Source of the DNA: Nitrospirota bacterium
Lineage (GTDB): Bacteria; Nitrospirota; Nitrospiria; Nitrospirales; UBA8639
Direction of reading: 5' to 3'
Length of the DNA: 58,640 nucleotides
NCBI GenBank assembly: GCA_027623995.1
Contig: JAQBUF010000014.1
Location: forward strand, 1 to 58,640
Shown in pieces: positions 1 to 8,302 of the stretch (position 1 is its first letter; every line of letters starts with the position of its first letter). The notes under the pieces are model-generated. The model was not told where the DNA came from, made no database searches, and saw only the letters and a program-made list of their open reading frames with translations. The position numbers and the translations under genes are program-made.

Positions 1-2
1 GG

Positions 3-131
3 GTCAAGACCACCCAACAGCAGATCAAGGAGTACAAACAGTTTAAGCGATTGATTGAGACGTGGGTGGCCCTCGCTATCGAACACGCAAAATTGAGGAT
101 GAAGATTGAAAAATTAAAGCCAAAAAAGTAG
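3..131 (+). CDS. C-terminal end of an unidentified protein (partial)
   Basis: An open frame runs in from the window edge and stops at TAG 129-131. The 42 visible residues are Lys/Gln/Glu-rich and predicted helical (for example IKEYKQFKRLIETWVALA), with no catalytic motif. The composition recalls the C-terminal helix of small transposon-associated proteins such as the DUF6788 group, but that is recollection only. The gene converges on the neighbouring toxin-antitoxin pair, with about 40 bp between the two stop codons. Confidence 0.4.
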   Translation, partial: VKTTQQQIKEYKQFKRLIETWVALAIEHAKLRMKIEKLKPKK

Positions 132-172
132 GATGGAATTCGGTACTCTCAAGGATCTTATAGAATTGAGGT

Positions 173-562
173 TTATTTCTTACGTGGTGGTGAAGGTCGT
201 TTTTTTTCTGTATCCATTAATCTTTGATGAAGTAAATGAATCTCCTGAAGCAGGGTGGGTTCTAGTTCAAGAAGTTGGTTGGGTAAATCCATTTGTCCGT
301 GCTTAATTGTGAGAACCAAAAGAACATTTTTCAGTTTGGTGCACACCAGAAAATGTTCGCGAACCCGGTAGAATTCGAAGTGTGGTGAAATGTCAGATTT
401 GTTCCGCAATAAATCTTGATTTTCTTGCAAGAGCGACAAGGCGGTTTGAATATCTTCAAGATAGCGACTGGCGGCTTTCTTTCCCCATTTTTTAAGTGAG
501 TAATCGGTGATCTCTTGAAGATCGTAATGGGCCCGATCCATGAGTTTTATGGTGACCGGCAC
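173..562 (-). CDS. ParE/RelE-family toxin of a type II toxin-antitoxin pair
   Basis: The 129-residue product has the compact RelE/ParE-fold layout. An N-terminal segment (VTIKLMDRAHYDLQEITDYS) is followed by a helix with WGKKAASRYLEDIQ and a strand region with HFEFYRVREHFLVCTK. Family members act as gyrase poisons or ribosome-dependent RNases; which activity applies here cannot be told from sequence. The start lies 2 bp after the stop of the upstream antitoxin gene, the standard antitoxin-first arrangement. The C-terminal 30 residues, ending in a Lys/Arg/Pro-rich tail, extend beyond the usual ParE length of roughly 95-100 residues. The assignment rests on fold-like motifs plus the antitoxin next door. 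Confidence 0.75.
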   Translation of the reverse strand: MPVTIKLMDRAHYDLQEITDYSLKKWGKKAASRYLEDIQTALSLLQENQDLLRNKSDISPHFEFYRVREHFLVCTKLKNVLLVLTIKHGQMDLPNQLLELEPTLLQEIHLLHQRLMDTEKKRPSPPRKK

Positions 563-564
563 AG

Positions 565-822
565 TTACTGACCGCGTTTTTTGAACTCTGCCATGTCGGC
601 TTTTAAGTTTCCGGAGAATGTGGTGGTTCGTCCTGCAATGGCATCCTGATACCCTTCTAGTAGGCCCGCGCGTAATTCCGCAGCCTCAAGGCGCTGTTTT
701 TTCTCCCTCAACACATCCCGCATAAATTCAGTCGGTGTGGCAAAGAGGGTACCATCTCCGCAGTTTCGATCAATAAAGGCGCGAAGCTCATCGGTTAGGG
801 TTAGATTAAGGCTGCTACTCAT
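565..822 (-). CDS. ParD-like ribbon-helix-helix antitoxin
   Basis: The 85-residue protein begins with a short beta strand (SSSLNLTLTDELRAFIDRNC), as expected for a ribbon-helix-helix DNA-binding antitoxin. A helix with FATPTEFMRDVLREKK and a flexible acidic/basic C-terminal arm that would wrap the toxin follow. It is the first gene of the pair; its start codon has a consensus ribosome-binding site (AGGAGG on the minus strand, complement at 830-835) about 7 bp away. In this family the antitoxin represses its own promoter. A short palindrome just upstream (849-871) is a candidate operator. Confidence 0.78.
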   Translation of the reverse strand: MSSSLNLTLTDELRAFIDRNCGDGTLFATPTEFMRDVLREKKQRLEAAELRAGLLEGYQDAIAGRTTTFSGNLKADMAEFKKRGQ

Positions 823-848
823 TGAGATTCCTCCTGTACATTTGGCCT

Positions 849-871
849 ATTATCGCCGAGACGTCGATAAT
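849..871. promoter_or_regulatory. candidate operator palindrome upstream of the ParD/ParE pair
   Basis: ATTATCG (849-855) and CGATAAT (865-871) form a perfect 7-bp inverted repeat with a 9-bp spacer. It lies about 30 bp upstream of the antitoxin start. RHH antitoxins usually bind such sites to autoregulate. The position fits, but binding is inferred. Confidence 0.4.
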
Positions 872-1061
872 CGTCAATATTCGACAACTATCAAATTCCT
901 AGAAGGTAATGTTCAGGAATTGCCTGGAAGTGAATGAATCGGTAATGGAACTTTCCAAATTGTCAGTTTTTCGTTGCGTTAGCCGACATTGATAAGCAGA
1001 ATATGCAGTAGGACTACTGCCATAAGAATTTTTAAAATATTTAAATTTGATATTCGCTAAC

Positions 1062-2051
1062 ATGCGTAGGACCCTCACCATTCTCATGAGTTTCATCCTC
1101 CTTGTGTTTCTTGGCGGCCTTGGCTTCCTTTCTCAGCTTCAACCCTTTGGAAACCCTTCCGAACGTCAGGTTCTTGAAATACGAAATGGGTCATCCTTCG
1201 CGGAGGTTGCGAGTGTACTTCATCAACGTCAACTGGTTAAGAATGATTGGGCGTTTACGTGGATGGGGAGGCTCTTAGGGGCGGATCGAAACATCATGCC
1301 AGGTGAATATGAATTTCATGGAGGAATGGCACCTGCTGATGTGCTTGATAAAATCACACAGGGGGATGTGATCCAATATGTGGTGACCATTCCTGAAGGG
1401 TATTCGATTGAACAGATTGCCGGAATTTTGCAAGAAAAATGGTTGGCAGAGGAACAGGCCTTTATTGAATTGACTAAAGATGCTCAATTTCTTGCCACCT
1501 TAGATTTTCACGCTGATAATTTAGAGGGGTACCTCTTTCCAGATACCTATCATCTCACTCGTGTCATGACACCCGAAGCTATTATTCAGACCATGGTCTC
1601 TCGATTTAAAAAATCTTGGACCACGAAATTATCCGAACGGGCGAGGGAGTTGGGGATGTCTATTCATGAAATTATGACGCTGGCTTCGGTGATTGAAAAA
1701 GAAACGGGGCTTTCTCAGGAACGTGGCCTGATTTCCGGGGTTTTTCACAATCGACTCAGAAAAAAAATTACTCTTCAAAGTGATCCGACAGTCATTTATG
1801 CGCTGGCTCAATTTGATGGTAATTTACGAAAAAAAGATCTGTCAGTGGATAGCCCGTATAACACCTATCGGTTTCGAGGCTTGCCGCCAGGTCCGATCGC
1901 CAACCCAGGGGAAGCGTCTATCCAGGCCGCGTTATTTCCCGTCCCCACCAACTATCTCTACTTTGTCTCCCGCAACGATGGGAGCCATGAATTCTCTGCA
2001 ACGCTGGATGAACATAATCTGGCGGTGAAAAAATTTCAGTTGCAACAGTAG
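1062..2051 (+). CDS. mltG: endolytic murein transglycosylase MltG
   Basis: MltG (YceG family) is an inner-membrane lytic transglycosylase that cleaves nascent peptidoglycan strands and sets glycan length. The N-terminus has one membrane helix (about residues 6-25, LTILMSFILLVFLGGLGF). A LysM-like segment and the catalytic domain follow. The catalytic Glu is in ASVIEKETG (about residue 212), and family signatures SDPTVIY, SPYNTYR, GLPPGPIANPG and the C-terminal HEFSATLDEHN are all present. Length (329 residues) matches the family. I chose the ATG at 1062; an in-frame TTG at 1047 would add five residues, and neither start has a clear Shine-Dalgarno sequence. The gene is co-directional with the RidA-family gene 27 bp downstream. 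Confidence 0.93.
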   Translation: MRRTLTILMSFILLVFLGGLGFLSQLQPFGNPSERQVLEIRNGSSFAEVASVLHQRQLVKNDWAFTWMGRLLGADRNIMPGEYEFHGGMAPADVLDKITQGDVIQYVVTIPEGYSIEQIAGILQEKWLAEEQAFIELTKDAQFLATLDFHADNLEGYLFPDTYHLTRVMTPEAIIQTMVSRFKKSWTTKLSERARELGMSIHEIMTLASVIEKETGLSQERGLISGVFHNRLRKKITLQSDPTVIYALAQFDGNLRKKDLSVDSPYNTYRFRGLPPGPIANPGEASIQAALFPVPTNYLYFVSRNDGSHEFSATLDEHNLAVKKFQLQQ

Positions 2052-2078
2052 CGACGTTCTTCGTAAGTTCTCTGTATC

Positions 2079-2549
2079 ATGTCTTTTGAACAACGTCTTG
2101 CCGAGTTAGGTCTCACTCTACCCACACCTCCCAAACCCGTGGCCACCTATGTGCCCTTTGTACAAGTGGGTAACCTCTTATTTCTCAGTGGCGTCGTTCC
2201 CAGCCGCGATGGCCAAATTGTGTATAAAGGAAAACTAGGCCGTGACGTCTCCAAAGAAGAGGGGTACGAAGCGAGCAAGCTAACCCTGTTAAATGCCTTG
2301 GCCAATATTCGTCTTGCCGTTGATTCGCTGGATCGTGTGAAACGCGTGGTGAAAATGACGGGATATGTGGCATCTCATGAGGGGTTTACTGAACAGCCTG
2401 CCGTCATCAATGGTGCCTCGGATCTCCTGGTAGAAATTTTTGGTGATGCTGGTCGTCATGCTCGCGTGGCTGTTGGTGTGGCAGAATTGCCTCTCGGGGT
2501 TCCTGTGGAGCTTGAGCTTATTGTTGAAGTCCTTCCTGCCTCTTCCTAA
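2079..2549 (+). CDS. RidA/YjgF family protein (putative enamine/imine deaminase)
   Basis: RidA-family proteins are small trimeric enzymes; the archetype hydrolyses reactive enamine/imine intermediates of amino-acid metabolism. The 156-residue product carries the typical FVQVGNLLFLSGVVPSRDG strand region. It also has the C-terminal signature HARVAVGVAELPLGVPVELE, with the conserved Arg that binds the substrate carboxylate and the conserved Glu. The N-terminal extension (MSFEQRLAELGLTLPTPP) places it in the YjgF-like subgroup seen in many bacteria rather than the short RidA form. It follows mltG at short distance, so the two are probably cotranscribed. Subfamily specificity is not determinable here. 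Confidence 0.88.
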   Translation: MSFEQRLAELGLTLPTPPKPVATYVPFVQVGNLLFLSGVVPSRDGQIVYKGKLGRDVSKEEGYEASKLTLLNALANIRLAVDSLDRVKRVVKMTGYVASHEGFTEQPAVINGASDLLVEIFGDAGRHARVAVGVAELPLGVPVELELIVEVLPASS

Positions 2550-2571
2550 CTTCCTTTTGCCTAAAAACACG

Positions 2572-3465
2572 ATGCCTGGTTTTCTAGGCTGCCTGATTTG
2601 GTGGGCCTGCCTGGCATTGGCTCCGGGGGCTTCGGCTCAAGTCCATCATATTGCAGATGCCAATGCGTTCTCAAAGGCTCGTGGGGCTCAGTCGATCTAT
2701 ATCGACGTGCACACATCGACTTGGAAGCCCAGGGGTGTCATGTATTGGGATGTCGAGGGATCGCTTCTCGTAAAATTGCGGGATGCTGGTTTCGATGTTG
2801 TGAGAAACCCTACTGATCCACACACCTTAACGTTGGCCGTGGATTATTTGGAATCTAAGGGACAAGCCTTTGCGGTTAATCGCTTTGGGACAGTGATTGA
2901 TGGGACGTTTCGCATTAGTCATCAAACCGAAGGCCCCTTATTTGAAATTCACATCCATGAAACAGCTGTTCCTACAGTGACCGGAACACCCCCGTATCTT
3001 GATGTGCTGCTCAACTTTTTGACCAATCCGTACTATCATTATTTTGGCGAAATTGTGTGGGGTGAAATTCATGGGACTCAAGACCCCCACGAAATTCTTA
3101 TACGGTCATTGCTGGCCGACGTCACTCAACTTCAAAATGTCAAAGAAGCAGACTCGGTCATGGATCATTCTCGACGCCCACAACATTCAGTGCCATTGGA
3201 TAAAAAACAGTATGCTCCCGTCGCGGTCTATCGGACGATCGAAGGGCTGGTGACTGCCAAAGATATTCGGCTTGTGGAGATTCTCAAGCCTCTGGTGACA
3301 TATCCAGATGTGAACGTGCAGGTACGGAGTATTAAGGCATTTGGGGACTTTCGGGTCACCGAAGCCTTCCCATTTCTTGAGAATCTGAGCCAATCCACCC
3401 AACGAGTGGAAATTCGTTTAGCCACTCAACACACCATGAAGGTGTTGTCCGCTTTCCCTCAATAG
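2572..3465 (+). CDS. secreted protein with C-terminal HEAT-like repeats, function unknown
   Basis: I do not recognise this family. The open frame extends upstream inside the RidA gene, but the ATG at 2572 gives a clean signal peptide (GCLIWWACLALAPGASAQ, cleavage likely after Ala-Ser-Ala), so I use that start. The mature protein has an alpha/beta region to about residue 190 with no enzyme motif. The C-terminal 75 residues (VEILKPLVTYPDVNVQVRSI, then AFPFLENLSQ) read like two HEAT-type helical repeats. It lies 22 bp after the RidA gene and precedes two further exported proteins, suggesting an envelope or periplasmic role. Confidence 0.7.
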   Translation: MPGFLGCLIWWACLALAPGASAQVHHIADANAFSKARGAQSIYIDVHTSTWKPRGVMYWDVEGSLLVKLRDAGFDVVRNPTDPHTLTLAVDYLESKGQAFAVNRFGTVIDGTFRISHQTEGPLFEIHIHETAVPTVTGTPPYLDVLLNFLTNPYYHYFGEIVWGEIHGTQDPHEILIRSLLADVTQLQNVKEADSVMDHSRRPQHSVPLDKKQYAPVAVYRTIEGLVTAKDIRLVEILKPLVTYPDVNVQVRSIKAFGDFRVTEAFPFLENLSQSTQRVEIRLATQHTMKVLSAFPQ

Positions 3466-3642
3466 GCCTCCTGCCTCGTTCATTTGACAATAAAAATTTC
3501 TCATTGTTAAAGTGAAATTGTCGTTTGATTGACCGTCTAACGGGATCAGTATTGTTGAATATCCACAAGGATCAACGCCCTTTCGATGTGTTTCCCTTCT
3601 AGCGTTTTCGTGTTGTGTAACTGGAGAAAGGTAGTATTCCAC

Positions 3643-5292
3643 ATGAGACAGGCACCTTCTTTATCAGTCATTTTTTCTTTTGTCCTTGGGGTCTGTATTC
3701 CTGTTGCTCATGCAGACCTATTTCCAGACTCTGGGCCTCCAGGTACCACGGTTACGATTGGCGGCGAGGATTTTGGCCAATTTGTGTCCACTGCTGAAAA
3801 TCGAGTGGAATTTAATGGGGTGCCTGCCTTAATTCAATTGTGGGAAAAAGATCTTGTCATGGTGAAAGTTCCCCTTGAAGCCAAAACGGGTGCTGTGGTT
3901 GTCCTCCGTGGGACGAAGAAAAGTTCCATGGGGGAGTTTTCAGTTGCTCAGGTGAAAATTTCCAATATCAGTCCTGCAGAAGCTGAACCAGGTTCCTTGT
4001 TAATTATTGAAGGTGAAAATTTTGGCAATACTGCTGGGTCACGTGATCCCAATACGATGTTTGGCGTGAATAATGTGTTGATCAATGGTGTGAAAGCACA
4101 AGTGCGTAAATGGCGCCCTAATAAATTAGAGGTGACCATTCCTACGAATTCCAAGTCTGGTGATGTGGTCGTGCAATTAGCTTCCTCTGATCCTTTGCCC
4201 GATGGGTCCTGTTGCGCTCCGGTACAATATATCGAGAGTAATCGCGTGCCAGTGACGCTGATTCCACCTGTTTCATTTTTACCAGTCAAAGGTCCAATTG
4301 GAAGTAAAGTGGTTCTCAGCGGTCAAGACTTTGGGGATACCAAAGCTTTAACTGACCTGGTGTTTATTGATGGAAAGCCAGCGATCGTTTCGCAGTGGTC
4401 CAATCGTAATATCGTTATTCATGTTCCGTTGAATGGAACAAGCGGAGCAATAACGCTTCAACGTGGTGCTAAGACCAGAAATCTTGGGACTTTTGATGTG
4501 GTGGAATCTCAGGTCACCAATGTATTCCCTGCAGAGGGCCCGATTGGAACATTGATTCAAATTAAAGGTGAAAATTTTGGAGTATATTCTGAAGCAGGAT
4601 CGACCGCGTATGCTTTTGATTTTGAGCAAGGGCAAAATTTTGTAGAGATTGGCGGAGTCCCTGGCGTGATTTATCGCTGGCAGGACAACGAGATAAACGT
4701 CTGGGTTCCCTATAGCGCCAAGAGCGGACCAATTGTCGTCAAGCGAGGTGGTTTGACTCCCAAGGCTGATGGAACCTGTTGTGCCGATAAGGGGGAAGTG
4801 GCTTTTCAGGTTGGCCACTTTACTGTGTTGGAACCGACAGTGACTTCCTATGCGCCCATTGAAGCCGGGCTCGATGAAATCGTGACGATTAAAGGTAGTG
4901 GATTTGGAGATTTTCTGAAAATTGCGGAAGATAGCCGGATTGGGATACACCATCAGGCTCATAACTGGAAAAGCTATGAATTAGGTTCTGACGTGTCTCG
5001 GAGTGAAGTCATGATCAATGGTGTGGCGGCGATTGTGGTCTCTTGGAAACACGATGAAATACAGGTTCGCGTGCCTCGACGACATGTGTTTGGATTTGGG
5101 TATCCTGGGGGGTTTCATGAGGATCCAACCAAAGGGGAGATTGTGGTTCGCCGTGGATCGTGGGATTTGAAGGAAGATGGCAAATGTTGCAAACCCAAGA
5201 CCTGGGTCAGCGCGGTGGCTGGACAATTTACGATACTTCGTCGAGGTCTGCCAAATGAAGAATACTTTTGGGATTACACGATGCCTAACTAG
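3643..5292 (+). CDS. exported IPT/TIG-repeat protein (five repeats)
   Basis: The protein is 549 residues with a signal peptide (about residues 1-25, ending VAHA). It consists of five IPT/TIG immunoglobulin-like repeats, each opening with a motif such as GPPGTTVTIGGEDFG, EPGSLLIIEGENFG, GPIGSKVVLSGQDFG, GPIGTLIQIKGENFG or GLDEIVTIKGSGFG. Such domains occur in cell-surface receptors and adhesins and need not be catalytic. Three repeats share an inserted DGxCC motif (DGSCCAP, DGTCCAD, DGKCCKP), which is unusual and could mean disulfides or metal/thiol chemistry. I chose the ATG at 3643 because the longer frame from 3586 would put 19 residues before the signal peptide. It is followed after about 15 bp by the YCF48-like gene. 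Confidence 0.82.
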   Translation: MRQAPSLSVIFSFVLGVCIPVAHADLFPDSGPPGTTVTIGGEDFGQFVSTAENRVEFNGVPALIQLWEKDLVMVKVPLEAKTGAVVVLRGTKKSSMGEFSVAQVKISNISPAEAEPGSLLIIEGENFGNTAGSRDPNTMFGVNNVLINGVKAQVRKWRPNKLEVTIPTNSKSGDVVVQLASSDPLPDGSCCAPVQYIESNRVPVTLIPPVSFLPVKGPIGSKVVLSGQDFGDTKALTDLVFIDGKPAIVSQWSNRNIVIHVPLNGTSGAITLQRGAKTRNLGTFDVVESQVTNVFPAEGPIGTLIQIKGENFGVYSEAGSTAYAFDFEQGQNFVEIGGVPGVIYRWQDNEINVWVPYSAKSGPIVVKRGGLTPKADGTCCADKGEVAFQVGHFTVLEPTVTSYAPIEAGLDEIVTIKGSGFGDFLKIAEDSRIGIHHQAHNWKSYELGSDVSRSEVMINGVAAIVVSWKHDEIQVRVPRRHVFGFGYPGGFHEDPTKGEIVVRRGSWDLKEDGKCCKPKTWVSAVAGQFTILRRGLPNEEYFWDYTMPN

Positions 5293-5307
5293 GGGTTAAA
5301 TTTGTTC

Positions 5308-6297
5308 ATGAATGTCATACCACAAATAATTTGTCGGTTTCTGGTTGTATCTCTCCTTGCTATTTCTGCGGGTGTCGCTCCATCCTCAGTGGCCATCGCT
5401 ACTGAGATGGTCATCACTCCCACGATTCAAGAGAGCGGGACCAAGGTCACCCTTCTTGATACTTTTTTTCTGGATACGAAAAGAGGATGGGCGGTCGGTG
5501 CCGGTGGGACGATGCTTCGCACGGACGATGGAGGAACCAATTGGAAAACTGTTCCGCGTCGAACGCCCTCCTTGCTCATGAGTATCTTTTTCTCTGGCGA
5601 TAAACATGGCTGGGTTATTGGCCAAAATGGAACCGTGCTCCATTCAGGTGATGGGGGAATGAAATGGGTGCCACAAATCAGTGGCACGTCCTCACCCCTC
5701 TATGGTTTATTTTTTAGAGATGACACCCATGGTTGGATTGTGGGTGCCCGAGGAACCATCTTACGTACGGAGGATGGCGGTCAATCTTGGGAAGATCAAC
5801 ATAGTGGCACATCAGCAGATTTGTTTGGCATCGAATTTCTCAATGACAAACAAGGCTGGGCCGTTGGCGCGTTAGGGGTGATCCTGACGACCACAGATGG
5901 CGGCCAGAGTTGGGTGAAGCAACCGACGGATAGCTCAGCGACTTTTTTCGATATCCAATTTTTGGACAAACAAGTTGGATGGGTTGTGGGGACTCAAGGT
6001 TCTATTTTTCGTACGGTGACGGGTGGGGAGCAATGGGAAGATAAAACTCGGGCCTGTGGATCACCCTGTATTCGCCCCCCTGACTTTTTAAAAATTCATT
6101 TCACTGGCTTCCGCAATGGTTGGATTATTGGTGAACGCGGTGCTTTCCTCAATACCATTGATGCCGGCTTCAACTGGAGCGCACCAGAATTACCTGAACA
6201 ATTTTCTCTCTATGGTTTAACCTTTCCAGAACCTCATACCGGCTGGGCCGTGGGTGATCAAGGTACCATCCTTAAGATCTCCGCAAGCGATTCATAA
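5308..6297 (+). CDS. exported YCF48/BNR-repeat beta-propeller protein
   Basis: The product has a signal peptide (residues 1-33, ending SVAIA) followed by about seven repeats. Each carries a W-V-G core (GWAVGAGGTMLRTDDGGTNW, HGWVIGQNGTVLHSGDGG, HGWIVGARGTILRTEDGG and so on). This is the pattern of the Ycf48/Hcf136 photosystem II assembly family. Non-photosynthetic bacteria carry many such propellers with unknown partners; assembly or scaffolding in the periplasm is the likely theme. A TTG six bases upstream (5302) is an alternative start, better spaced from AGGGG at 5291-5295. It is the last plus-strand gene of this secreted set and converges on rsmE. Confidence 0.82.
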   Translation: MNVIPQIICRFLVVSLLAISAGVAPSSVAIATEMVITPTIQESGTKVTLLDTFFLDTKRGWAVGAGGTMLRTDDGGTNWKTVPRRTPSLLMSIFFSGDKHGWVIGQNGTVLHSGDGGMKWVPQISGTSSPLYGLFFRDDTHGWIVGARGTILRTEDGGQSWEDQHSGTSADLFGIEFLNDKQGWAVGALGVILTTTDGGQSWVKQPTDSSATFFDIQFLDKQVGWVVGTQGSIFRTVTGGEQWEDKTRACGSPCIRPPDFLKIHFTGFRNGWIIGERGAFLNTIDAGFNWSAPELPEQFSLYGLTFPEPHTGWAVGDQGTILKISASDS

Positions 6298-6305
6298 GGC
6301 ACCTC

Positions 6306-7046
6306 TCAACCCAAATTCCCTAATCGAGATTGAATTATACTGATGGCCGTAAGTGGCGCAGTTTCTCCTCTTAGAATTGATGCACCTAAAGATATGGGGG
6401 TGAAATGAAATCGCTCGGCCTCTAGTTTCTCTTCTGGTGTCCATCCTCCTTCAGTGCCGACTAACAGAACTACGGATCCTTGGAATTCTTTGTCTAAGGG
6501 AAGACTGTTAAGTCCAGGCAAGTGTTCTCGCTCAACTAAGATGCAGGTGAGTGTGGCATGACCAAAGTTTCCAAGAAAATCTTGCCACACTGTCGGTGGT
6601 AAGACCTCGGGAATATCCCAGCGTTCTGATTGTTGGGCGGCGTCCAATGCGATTCTGGTGTAGCGCTCTTGAAGGGCGTGAAATCGATCGGGTTTTGGTC
6701 TCACAATCACTCGCTCGGTGAGTACAGGAACAATTGTGGATACACCAAGCTCTGTGGCTTTCTGTATGGCCCAGGTCATGTGGTCGCCTTTGAGCATGGC
6801 TTGCCCGAGAATGATCCTGGTGGCTGATGGCGAGGGACCCTGTTCGGACTTGACGATCTCTCCCTCAAGTGTCCTTTTTTTTATCGTGGTAATTGTGACG
6901 TAGTGGCGATGGCGAGTTTCATCGCAGACGACGATGTTGTCGTTTTCTCTAAATCGAAGACTTTTGACGAGGTGTTCGAAGAGCGGTCCTTCAATAATGA
7001 TACTGTTATCGGAGATATTGGTGGAAGAGACAAAGAAGACTGGCAT
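6306..7046 (-). CDS. rsmE: 16S rRNA (uracil(1498)-N(3))-methyltransferase RsmE
   Basis: RsmE is a SPOUT-fold methyltransferase that methylates U1498 of 16S rRNA in the 30S decoding region. The 246-residue protein has an N-terminal PUA-like domain (about 1-75, with HLVKSLRFRENDNIVVCD). The knotted SAM-binding domain carries ATELGVSTIVPVLTERVIV, LLVGTEGGWTPEE and the C-terminal SLGASILRGETAPLTAISII. Length and motifs match the family fully. It sits 37 bp downstream of dnaJ on the same strand, a dnaJ-prmA/rsmE type linkage common in bacteria, so it may be read from the chaperone transcript. Confidence 0.93.
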   Translation of the reverse strand: MPVFFVSSTNISDNSIIIEGPLFEHLVKSLRFRENDNIVVCDETRHRHYVTITTIKKRTLEGEIVKSEQGPSPSATRIILGQAMLKGDHMTWAIQKATELGVSTIVPVLTERVIVRPKPDRFHALQERYTRIALDAAQQSERWDIPEVLPPTVWQDFLGNFGHATLTCILVEREHLPGLNSLPLDKEFQGSVVLLVGTEGGWTPEEKLEAERFHFTPISLGASILRGETAPLTAISIIQSRLGNLG

Positions 7047-7083
7047 GAACAGAGCGTAAGGGCAGTATTATAACGGATGCAAG

Positions 7084-8217
7084 TTAATCAAACATATTTT
7101 TGACTTTATCGAAAATTCCTTCTCCTTCGGTTTCTCCAGCAAGATCACTATCTTTTGAAAATGCTTCAAGTAAATCACGTTGTCGGGTCGATAATTTTGT
7201 TGGGATTTGTATTTTTACGCGGACGAGTTGATCTCCGGTATGATTCCCTTTCAATGACGGGGCTCCGATGCCTTTGAGTCGCAATGTTCGGTCGTGTTGA
7301 GTGCCTTCAGGAATTTTTACTGAGGTTTTTCCTTTTAAGGTCGGCACTTCGACTTTACCACCAAGTGTGGCGATGACAAAGTGAACAGGTAGATCGACTA
7401 AGATGTCATTGCCTTTGCGTGTAAATACTGGGTGGGCTTTGACAGCGACGGCCACATATAAGTCACCGGGAGGACCACCGTTCATTCCATGCTCACCCTC
7501 ATGAGAAAGGCGAAGACGCATGCCGGTTTCAATGCCTGCTGGAATAGTCACGGAGAGATTACGTTCTTTGTATACACGTCGTTGACCACGGCAGGTCGTA
7601 CAAGGATCTGCAATAGTTTGCCCCGCACCCTGACATTGGCCGCAAGTTCGGTTAATGGTGAAGAATCCCTGTTGCAATCGAATTTGCCCAGTTCCACCGC
7701 ATCCCGTGCAAGGCTTCACCGAGGTGCTCGATTTGGCACCTGTTCCTTTGCATGGTTCACAGACTTCCCATCGGGGAATCTTGAGCTTGGCTTCCTTGCC
7801 ATAGACGGCTTCTTCAAACGTGAGTTCTAAATTGTATTGAAGGTCATTGCCTTGCTCAGGCCGTGTTCGTCCGCCACGTCCTCCACCAAAAAAATCTTCA
7901 AAAATGTCACCAAAAATATCTCCAAACCCACCACCAGCGCCTCCACTAAATCCTTCAGGTCCGCCAAATCCTTGAGGCCCGCCTGAATGACCAAACATGT
8001 CGTAACGTTTTCGATGCTCGGCGCTACTCAGCACTTCATACGCTTCGCCAGCTTCTTTGAACTTTTCTTCAGCCTTTTTCTTATCTTGGGTACCCGTTTG
8101 AAGATCAGGGTGATATTGTCGGGCAACCTTCCGAAAGGCTTTTTTAATGTCGTCTTCGGAGGCATCTCGCCCAATGCCTAGAACTTCGTAATAATCTCGT
8201 TTGGTCACAGGTGCCAT
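7084..8217 (-). CDS. dnaJ: chaperone protein DnaJ
   Basis: DnaJ is the Hsp40 cochaperone that delivers substrates to DnaK and stimulates its ATPase. The 377 residues show, in order, a J domain (5-73) with HPD in RQYHPDLQ, a Gly/Phe-rich linker ([20 protein letters not shown]), and a zinc-binding region. That region has four CxxCxGxG-type motifs ([32 protein letters not shown], the last with Gln-Arg for the final Gly), followed by the C-terminal substrate-binding domains. It is therefore a full type I DnaJ. It lies downstream of grpE-dnaK, separated from dnaK by a strong hairpin. Confidence 0.97.
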   Translation of the reverse strand: MAPVTKRDYYEVLGIGRDASEDDIKKAFRKVARQYHPDLQTGTQDKKKAEEKFKEAGEAYEVLSSAEHRKRYDMFGHSGGPQGFGGPEGFSGGAGGGFGDIFGDIFEDFFGGGRGGRTRPEQGNDLQYNLELTFEEAVYGKEAKLKIPRWEVCEPCKGTGAKSSTSVKPCTGCGGTGQIRLQQGFFTINRTCGQCQGAGQTIADPCTTCRGQRRVYKERNLSVTIPAGIETGMRLRLSHEGEHGMNGGPPGDLYVAVAVKAHPVFTRKGNDILVDLPVHFVIATLGGKVEVPTLKGKTSVKIPEGTQHDRTLRLKGIGAPSLKGNHTGDQLVRVKIQIPTKLSTRQRDLLEAFSKDSDLAGETEGEGIFDKVKNMFD

Positions 8218-8247
8218 CTTTGTTGATCTGGATTCATGGTGAATAGG

Positions 8248-8291
8248 CGTGCCCCCTGGATTGAGCTAGACGCTTCAATTCAGGGGGCACG
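8248..8291. promoter_or_regulatory. 17-bp-stem hairpin between dnaK and dnaJ
   Basis: Positions 8248-8264 and 8275-8291 are reverse complements over 17 bp except one position, around a 10-base loop. The stem begins CGTGCCCCCTG. There is no T-tract after the hairpin on the minus strand, so it is not a standard intrinsic terminator. An mRNA-stabilising or processing element that tunes the DnaK:DnaJ ratio is the likely role (inference). Confidence 0.6.
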
Positions 8292-8302
8292 ATTACTTTG
8301 GT

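Noticed and set aside
4348-4962. 204-codon minus-strand frame inside the IPT-repeat gene
   Set aside because: Antisense shadow of a well-supported gene with no motif and no start signal.
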